Assembly (NCBI GenBank): GCA_024508855.1
Contig: JANINJ010000074.1
Location: 62,001 to 126,000 of the forward strand
From: Xanthobacteraceae bacterium
Lineage (GTDB): Bacteria; Pseudomonadota; Alphaproteobacteria; Rhizobiales; Xanthobacteraceae
Length of the DNA: 64,000 nucleotides
Direction of reading: 5' to 3'
The notes under the pieces are model-generated. The model worked only from the letters and a program-made list of their open reading frames with translations, ran no database searches and was not told the origin of the DNA. The translations under genes and the position numbers were made by a program. Below are positions 58,584 through 64,000 of this stretch, piece by piece; position 1 is the first letter of the stretch, and the number at the start of each line of letters is the position of its first letter.

Positions 58584-58682
58584 ATGCTGAAGGTGTTCGT
58601 TGAAGAAGCTGCGGCGCTGGCATCCATTACGCTGTTCGTGGGCATGATCGCGGTGTGGGCCCAGGTCATTCCGCAGCTCTGA
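58584..58682 (+). CDS. SOS-controlled 32-residue single-span membrane peptide (SidA-like candidate)
   Basis: A 33-codon frame (32 residues) directly behind a double LexA operator and a strong AAGGAGG (58572-58578, 5 nt from ATG 58584). The peptide has a short N-terminal segment with one Lys and two Glu (MLKVFVEEAAA), one hydrophobic helix (LASITLFVGMIAVWAQV) and the tail IPQL. In Caulobacter the LexA-repressed 29-aa inner-membrane peptide SidA delays cell division during DNA damage by acting on the FtsW/FtsN divisome. Size, topology and control match that design, so a division-inhibitor role is inferred; homology was not tested. A small dyad (TCCATCG/CGATGGA, ~58683-58702) follows the stop. 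Confidence 0.8.
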   Translation: MLKVFVEEAAALASITLFVGMIAVWAQVIPQL

Positions 58683-58858
58683 TTCCATCGCTCCGACGAT
58701 GGAGATGGTGCATGAGGTCGCTGTCCTGAGGATTTCCGGGACAGCGGGCAGGGCGAGGGGGTTCCGGGTGGACAGCCCCGGCGGTACGCCGCACCATTGC
58801 GGGGCGAGTCGGTTGGTTCAACCGGTCGTTCTCCTCCAGTTGAAGCTGTTGTCGCCGC

Positions 58859-61800
58859 ATGCCCAAGCCCGAACTGCCCGTGTCACCGGCTTCCGGTCCC
58901 GGATTTGTCCACCTGCACGTCCACTCCGCCTATTCGCTGCTGCGGGGCGCGATGAAGGTGCAGAAGCTGGCCGAACTCGCCAAGGCGGATCGGCAGCCGG
59001 CGCTGGCGCTGACTGATACCGACAACCTGTTCGGCGCGCTGGAATTCTCCGACAAGCTCGCCGGCTACGGCATCCAGCCGATCGTCGGTTGTGAGCTGGG
59101 AATCGATTTCGGCGATCAGGACCCCAATGGCCGCGCCACCGTTCTGAGCGCGCCGTCGCGCATCGTGCTGCTGGCCGCACGCGAGCAGGGTTACCGCAGC
59201 CTGATGCGGCTCAATTCCCGCGCCTTCCTCGAAACCCCGGTGCACCAGTCGCCGCACATCAAGCTCGAATGGCTCGAGGGCGAGTCAGAGGGGCTGATCG
59301 CATTGACCGGTGGCCCGGAGGGCCCGGTATCGCTGGCGATCACCGCCGAACAGGCGGCACTCGCCGCGCAACGCTGCGATCGGCTGGCGGAGTTTTTCGG
59401 CGATCGGCTTTATATCGAATTGCAGCGCCATGGCGTCGAGCGCGAGCGGCGCGCCGAATCCGCGCTGATCGATCTGGCCTACGCCAAGGGTCTGCCGCTG
59501 GTAGCAACCAACGAGCCGTATTTCGCAGCGGCCGACGACTACGAAGCGCACGATGCGCTGTTGTGCATCGCCGGCGGCCGGCTGATCGCCGAAACCGAAC
59601 GCGATCAGCTCACCCCCGACCATCGTTTCAAGACCCGCGCCGAAATGGCGGTGCTGTTCGCCGATCTGCCGGAGGCACTGGCGTCCACCGTCGAGATCGC
59701 CGCGCGCTGTGCCTATCGGCCGCGTACCCGCAAGCCGATCCTGCCGCACTTCACCGTCGGCCCGGATACCAACGCCGCCGATGCCGAGGTTGCGGAAGCC
59801 GCCGAGCTGCGCCGTCAGGCCGAAGAGGGGCTGGCGCGCCGCCTCGCGCTGCACGGTCTTTCGCAGGGCACGAGCGAGGAGGACTATCAGAAGCGGTTGG
59901 GCTTCGAGCTCGACGTCATCACCCGCATGAAATATTCGGGCTACTTCCTGATCGTGTCCGACTTCATCAAGTGGGCGAAGGCGCAGGGCATTCCGGTCGG
60001 GCCGGGGCGCGGTTCGGGCGCAGGCTCGCTGGTCGCCTATGCGCTGACCATCACCGACCTCGATCCGATTCGCTTCGGCCTGCTGTTCGAGCGCTTCCTC
60101 AATCCCGAGCGCGTCTCGATGCCGGACTTCGACATCGACTTCTGCCAGGACCGCCGCGGCGAGGTCATCGACTACGTGCAGCAGCGCTACGGCCGCGATC
60201 ACGTCGCGCAGATCATCACCTTCGGAACGCTGCAGGCGCGCGGCGTGCTGCGCGACGTCGGCCGCGTGTTGCAGATGCCTTACGGGCAGGTCGACAAGCT
60301 GACCAAGCTGGTGCCGCAGAATCCTGCCGCGCCGGTGTCGCTGAAGCAGGCGATCGAGGGCGAGCCGAAACTGCAGGCGTTCCGCGAGGAAGACCCGGTG
60401 GTGGCGCGCGCCTTCGATATCGCGCAGAAGCTGGAGGGACTGACGCGCCACGCCTCGACCCACGCCGCCGGCATCGTGATCGGCGACCGGCCGCTCAGCG
60501 ATCTCGTGCCGCTCTACCGCGATCCGAAATCCGACATGCCGGTGACCCAGTTCAACATGAAATGGGTCGAGCCTGCGGGGCTGGTGAAGTTCGACTTCCT
60601 CGGACTGAAGACGCTCACCGTGCTCGATGTCGCAGTGAAGCTGTTGAAGCAGCGTGGCAAGAATGTCGATCTTTCGACGCTGCCGCTCGACGACGCGCCG
60701 ACCTATCAGATGCTGGCACGCGGCGACGTGGTCGGCGTGTTCCAGGTTGAAAGTCAAGGCATGCGGCGTGCGCTGGTCGACATGCGGCCGGACCGTTTCG
60801 AGGACATCATCGCGCTGGTCGCGCTCTATCGCCCGGGGCCGATGGCCAACATCCCGACCTATTGCGCGCGCAAGCACGGCGACGAGGAGCCGGAATACCT
60901 GCATCCGATGCTGGAGCCGATCCTGAAGGAGACCTTCGGCGTCATCATCTATCAGGAACAGGTGATGCAGATCGCGCAGGTCATGGCCGGCTATTCGCTC
61001 GGCGACGCCGACCTGTTGCGCCGCGCCATGGGCAAGAAGATCCGCGCCGAGATGGAGAAGCAGCGCGCCATCTTCGTCGAAGGCGCGGTGAAGAACGGTG
61101 TGCAGCAATCGCAGGCCGATACCATCTTCGAATTGCTGGCGAAGTTCGCCGACTACGGCTTCAACAAGAGCCATGCCGCCGCCTATGCGCTGGTGTCGTA
61201 CCAGACCGCCTATATGAAGGCGCATTATCCGGTCGAGTTCATCGCCGCGTCGATGACGCTCGACATGAGCAACACCGACAAGCTGTCGGAATTCCGCTCG
61301 GAAGCGCAGCGGCTCGGCATCAAGGTCGAAGCGCCGTCGATCAATCGTTCCGGCCCGACCTTCGAGGTCAGCGACAACACGATCTACTACGCGCTGGCGG
61401 CGCTGAAGGGCGTGGGCGCCAGTGCGGTGGAGCAGATCGTCGACGCACGCCAGAAGGGTCTTTTCACCTCGCTGGCCGACTTCGCCACGCGGGTGAATCC
61501 GCGCGCGGTCAACAAGCGCGTGATCGAGACGCTGGCTGCGGCCGGCGCGTTCGACACGCTCGAGAGCAATCGCGCGCGCGCCTTTGCCGGTGCGGAATCC
61601 ATTCTCGCCGCATGCCAGCGCAGCCATGAGGCAGTCACTTCCGGCCAGAACGACATGTTCGGCAACATGGCCGATGCGCCGACGGTGATGCTGCCGAATA
61701 TCGATGCGTGGCTGCCGTCCGACCGGCTGCGCCGCGAATATGATGCCATCGGCTTCTTCCTGTCCGGTCATCCGCTCGACGACTACGCCACGATCCTCAA

Positions 61801-62362
61801 GCGGCTGCGCGTGCAGTCGTGGGCCGAATTCTCGCGCGCGGTAAAGACCGGTGCGACCGCAGGCAAGGTCGCCGCAACGGTGGTGTCGCGCATGGAGCGG
61901 CGTACCAAGACCGGCAACAAGATGGGCATCATCGGGCTGTCCGATCCGACCGGGCATTTCGAGGCGGTGCTGTTCTCTGAAGGGCTGGCGCAATTCCGCG
62001 AAGTGCTGGAGCCGGGTGCAGCGGTGCTGCTGCAACTCGGCGCCGAGCTGCAGGGCGAGGATGTGCGCGCGCGCGTGCTGCACGCCGAACCGCTCGACGA
62101 CGCAGCGGCGAAAACCCAGAAGGGCCTGCGCATCTTCCTGCGCGATACCAAATCGCTGGACTCGGTGGCCAAGCGACTGGAGGGACCGGCCGGCGGTGGC
62201 TCGTCCGCACCGGGACGCGGCGATGGCGACGTCTCGCTGGTGCTGATGCTCGACCTCGAAACCGAGATCGAAATGAAGCTTCCGGGCCGTTACAAGGTTT
62301 CGCCGCAGATCGCGGGCGCCATCAAGGCGGTCTCGGGCGTCGTTGACGTGCAGACCCTTTAA
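58859..62362 (+). CDS. dnaE: DNA polymerase III subunit alpha
   Basis: 1167 residues, typical of the replicative DnaE1. N-terminal PHP domain begins FVHLHVHSAYSLLRGAMKVQKLAELA with the metal His residues kept. The palm shows the catalytic aspartates in RVSMPDFDIDFCQDRRGEVIDY, preceded by GPGRGSGAGSLVAYALTITDLDPIRFGLLFERFLNPER. The fingers include RHASTHAAGIVIGDRPL, and FNKSHAAAYALVSYQTAYMKAHYP precedes a helix-hairpin-helix region and an OB domain (MGIIGLSDPTGHFEAVLFSEGL). The C-terminal region differs from DnaE2/ImuC. It is not obviously under the LexA promoter at 58526, which is ~290 bp upstream with an intervening small gene, though read-through is possible. Confidence 0.98.
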   Translation: MPKPELPVSPASGPGFVHLHVHSAYSLLRGAMKVQKLAELAKADRQPALALTDTDNLFGALEFSDKLAGYGIQPIVGCELGIDFGDQDPNGRATVLSAPSRIVLLAAREQGYRSLMRLNSRAFLETPVHQSPHIKLEWLEGESEGLIALTGGPEGPVSLAITAEQAALAAQRCDRLAEFFGDRLYIELQRHGVERERRAESALIDLAYAKGLPLVATNEPYFAAADDYEAHDALLCIAGGRLIAETERDQLTPDHRFKTRAEMAVLFADLPEALASTVEIAARCAYRPRTRKPILPHFTVGPDTNAADAEVAEAAELRRQAEEGLARRLALHGLSQGTSEEDYQKRLGFELDVITRMKYSGYFLIVSDFIKWAKAQGIPVGPGRGSGAGSLVAYALTITDLDPIRFGLLFERFLNPERVSMPDFDIDFCQDRRGEVIDYVQQRYGRDHVAQIITFGTLQARGVLRDVGRVLQMPYGQVDKLTKLVPQNPAAPVSLKQAIEGEPKLQAFREEDPVVARAFDIAQKLEGLTRHASTHAAGIVIGDRPLSDLVPLYRDPKSDMPVTQFNMKWVEPAGLVKFDFLGLKTLTVLDVAVKLLKQRGKNVDLSTLPLDDAPTYQMLARGDVVGVFQVESQGMRRALVDMRPDRFEDIIALVALYRPGPMANIPTYCARKHGDEEPEYLHPMLEPILKETFGVIIYQEQVMQIAQVMAGYSLGDADLLRRAMGKKIRAEMEKQRAIFVEGAVKNGVQQSQADTIFELLAKFADYGFNKSHAAAYALVSYQTAYMKAHYPVEFIAASMTLDMSNTDKLSEFRSEAQRLGIKVEAPSINRSGPTFEVSDNTIYYALAALKGVGASAVEQIVDARQKGLFTSLADFATRVNPRAVNKRVIETLAAAGAFDTLESNRARAFAGAESILAACQRSHEAVTSGQNDMFGNMADAPTVMLPNIDAWLPSDRLRREYDAIGFFLSGHPLDDYATILKRLRVQSWAEFSRAVKTGATAGKVAATVVSRMERRTKTGNKMGIIGLSDPTGHFEAVLFSEGLAQFREVLEPGAAVLLQLGAELQGEDVRARVLHAEPLDDAAAKTQKGLRIFLRDTKSLDSVAKRLEGPAGGGSSAPGRGDGDVSLVLMLDLETEIEMKLPGRYKVSPQIAGAIKAVSGVVDVQTL

Positions 62363-62500
62363 GGTAACTCTCGGCCATACGGATCTATGGGCGGGATGGC
62401 GGCGTTGCCTTGATCGAACCGCTTTTCGTTCAAGTAATATTCAGCGAGCGGCGCGCGGAATGCACGCCGACGGTATTCGATTGTCGACGGGACAACGACC

Positions 62501-64000
62501 ATGCGCATGAACAGGGTTTCGACGCTCCTCGCGGTATGTCTGCTTCTTCTCGGCACGCTCTCGATGATCCCGGATGCGGCGCTCGCGCAGCAGCAGGATC
62601 AAAAACAGGAAAATCGTATTGCACTGGTGATCGGCAACGGTGCCTACAGCAAGGTGCCGCTGGCCACCGCGGCCAATGATGGCGGTTTGATCGCGCAAAC
62701 GTTGCAAGCGGCGGGCTTCGACGTTACCGGCGCCCGCGATCTCGACGGCGATACGCTGCGCGGCGCGTTTCGCGACTTCATGAAGAAGGCGGAATCCTCC
62801 GGGCCGGACACCGTCGCGGTGGTCTATCTCGCTGGCTACGGGCTCCAGCTCGCCGGCGAGAACTACTTCATTCCCGTCGACACCACGATCTCGCGCGATA
62901 CCGATATCCCGACCGAGGGCCTGCGCATCGGCGACTACATGCGCCAGCTCGCGGCGTTGCCGCTAAAGCTCAGTATCGTCGTGCTGGATATCGCGCGCGA
63001 GCAGCCCTTCGTCGAAGGCGGCTCGATCGCGAGCGGCCTGGCACTGGTCGAGCCCAATCCGCGCATGCTGACCGCATTCAACGCCGCACCGGGGACGGTC
63101 GCGCCGGAAGAGCAGGGGCCATACGGCGCCTACGCACAGGCGCTGGCCGAAATGATCCGCACCGGCGGCCTGCCGCTTGCCGAACTGTTCAACCGCGTGC
63201 GGCTGCGCGTCAACGAGAACACCAAGGGTGCGCAGGTGCCGTGGGACACGCAGAAGGTCGACGATGCGCAGTTCATGTTCTTCGACCGCGCGCCCGATGC
63301 GCCGGCGGCCGCGCCAGCGGATCAGGTCGCGGCGGTGCGCGACAAGCCGATCCGCGATCTCGGCGCGTCGGATGCGTATCTGGCGGCACTCGATCGCGAC
63401 ACCTTGCAGGGCTACGAGGATTTTCTCGGGACCTATCCGCAGGATCCGATGGCGAAGCGGGTGAGGGCGATCGTGGCGGCCCGCCGCGAGGCGATCACCT
63501 GGCGGCGCAGCTATCGCGCCGATACGCCGGATGCGTACTGGTCGTATCTGCGGCGTTACCCGAACGGGCCGCATGCGGCCGATGCGCGTCGCAGGCTCGC
63601 GATCCTGTCGGCAGCGCTCGAGCCGCCGCAGACGTTTACGGCGATCGATTACGACGTGCCGCCGCCGCCGCCCGATGAGGTGGTCTATGTCGATCGTCCG
63701 GTGCTGATGTTCAGCGATCCGGAATTCGACTTCGCGCCGCCTCCGCCGCCGCCAGTGTTTTTCCTGCCACCGCCGCCGCCGGACTTCGTCGACCTGGAGC
63801 CACCCCCGCCGCCGGATGGCCTGTTCTTCCTTCCGACGCCGCTGTTCGTGCCGATCCCGGCTTACGTGCGCGCACCGCGTTACGTGCGGCCGCCGCGGGA
63901 CAACATCATCTTCAACAACATCCACAACACCACGGTGATCAACACGACGATCAACCGTCCGGTGGCCCCGGGCATGAGGCCCGGTGCGCCGGGCGGTCCA
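62501..64000 (+). CDS. Caspase-fold (peptidase C14) protein lacking catalytic His and Cys, 3' partial
   Basis: Open from ATG 62501 to the window end (500 codons, no stop). Signal peptide VSTLLAVCLLLLGTLSMIPDAALAQ, then a caspase-like domain: NRIALVIGNGAYSKVPLATAANDGGLIAQTLQAAGFDV, AVVYLAGYGLQLAGENYFIPVD and LSIVVLDIAREQPF. The usual YxGHG catalytic His is Tyr113 (LAGYG), and the usual DACR Cys is Ala165 (DIAR), so peptidase activity is not expected. After residue ~270 there is a repeat-like region (YEDFLGTYPQDPMAKRVRAIV, YWSYLRRYPNGPHAADARRRL), then several poly-proline runs and an Asn/Thr-rich part (IIFNNIHNTTVINTT). Probable exported scaffold or binding protein. Confidence 0.85.
   Translation, partial: MRMNRVSTLLAVCLLLLGTLSMIPDAALAQQQDQKQENRIALVIGNGAYSKVPLATAANDGGLIAQTLQAAGFDVTGARDLDGDTLRGAFRDFMKKAESSGPDTVAVVYLAGYGLQLAGENYFIPVDTTISRDTDIPTEGLRIGDYMRQLAALPLKLSIVVLDIAREQPFVEGGSIASGLALVEPNPRMLTAFNAAPGTVAPEEQGPYGAYAQALAEMIRTGGLPLAELFNRVRLRVNENTKGAQVPWDTQKVDDAQFMFFDRAPDAPAAAPADQVAAVRDKPIRDLGASDAYLAALDRDTLQGYEDFLGTYPQDPMAKRVRAIVAARREAITWRRSYRADTPDAYWSYLRRYPNGPHAADARRRLAILSAALEPPQTFTAIDYDVPPPPPDEVVYVDRPVLMFSDPEFDFAPPPPPPVFFLPPPPPDFVDLEPPPPPDGLFFLPTPLFVPIPAYVRAPRYVRPPRDNIIFNNIHNTTVINTTINRPVAPGMRPGAPGGP

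Noticed and set aside
59285-62083. Very long open frame (>900 codons) on the minus strand opposite dnaE.
   Set aside because: It is a high-GC shadow of dnaE: Arg/His/Gln/Asp-heavy composition, no domain, no ribosome site. Similar antisense frames opposite glnA (12461-14113), nnr (14482-16116), the TonB receptor (49331-51148) and rnj (45813-47492) were rejected for the same reason.
58859-62362. SOS-inducible error-prone polymerase DnaE2/ImuC because of the nearby LexA boxes.
   Set aside because: Length, complete PHP domain and C-terminal OB region fit replicative DnaE1; no imuA/imuB genes are adjacent, and the LexA promoter is best placed for the intervening 32-codon gene.

Overview
The window is high-GC DNA from an alphaproteobacterium of the order Rhizobiales. 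It most likely belongs to the Bradyrhizobium / Rhodopseudomonas / Afipia / Tardiphaga group (Nitrobacteraceae). The evidence is the gene content and order (glnB-glnA, tig-clpP-clpX-lon, a 14-gene nuo cluster followed by birA-rnj-mce-DUF1467 and proS-lolC-lolD-dnaE), a copper-starvation operon of the pcuABCDE type known from Bradyrhizobium, GTTC-N7-GTTC LexA boxes typical of alphaproteobacteria, DUF3551 proteins, and dispersed intergenic palindromes that I recognise from this family. The assignment is inference; no 16S or other phylogenetic marker was tested.

Layout. 1-2.7 kb: end of an exopolysaccharide (Wzc/ExoP-type) locus plus a CelD/BcsL-like acetyltransferase. 2.7-7.8 kb: single metabolic genes (DUF2842, heme A synthase ctaA, O-acetylhomoserine sulfhydrylase, CoA-binding protein, enoyl-CoA hydratase, thioesterase). 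7.8-12.3 kb: rplM-rpsI with an AT-rich upstream region, a membrane diguanylate cyclase, a small monooxygenase-fold protein and an AI-2E-family permease. 12.4-18.7 kb: nitrogen regulation (glnB-glnA, with a readable sigma-54 promoter and a candidate NtrC site), nicotinamide-nucleotide repair (nnr), an enolase-superfamily enzyme and a multicopper-oxidase-like protein that has lost its copper ligands. 18.9-26 kb: tRNA-Leu and the proteostasis block tig, clpP, clpX, lon. 26-29.5 kb: GFA-family protein, tRNA-Val, pepT, an HU-like protein, tRNA-Asp, and a gene-free 890 bp stretch of inverted repeats. 29.5-45 kb: nuoABCD, an FkbM-type methyltransferase, then nuoEFGHIJKLMN (respiratory complex I). 45-48.2 kb: birA, rnj, mce and DUF1467, continuing the same strand with overlapping or nearly overlapping genes. 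48.2-54.2 kb: a copper-uptake operon (pcuA-E-like) preceded by a gene-poor stretch with an orphan minus-strand terminator. 54.2-62.4 kb: proS, lolC, lolD, two small DUF3551 genes, an SOS-controlled 32-residue membrane peptide, and dnaE. 62.5-64 kb: the start of a caspase-fold protein whose catalytic His and Cys are both replaced.

How it fits together. Most of the window is core housekeeping: respiration (ctaA, nuo, and copper delivery that supports cytochrome oxidase), proteostasis, translation, lipoprotein export and replication. The most interesting signals are (1) a strong two-box LexA operator driving a 32-aa single-span membrane peptide just upstream of dnaE, similar in design to the Caulobacter cell-division inhibitor SidA; (2) a methyltransferase gene translationally coupled inside the nuo operon; (3) two 'dead-enzyme' family members, a copper-less multicopper-oxidase fold and a pseudo-caspase; (4) a histidine-rich loop in NuoL; and (5) an unexplained minus-strand transcription unit next to the copper operon. 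No CRISPR array, prophage, integrase or intact insertion sequence was seen.
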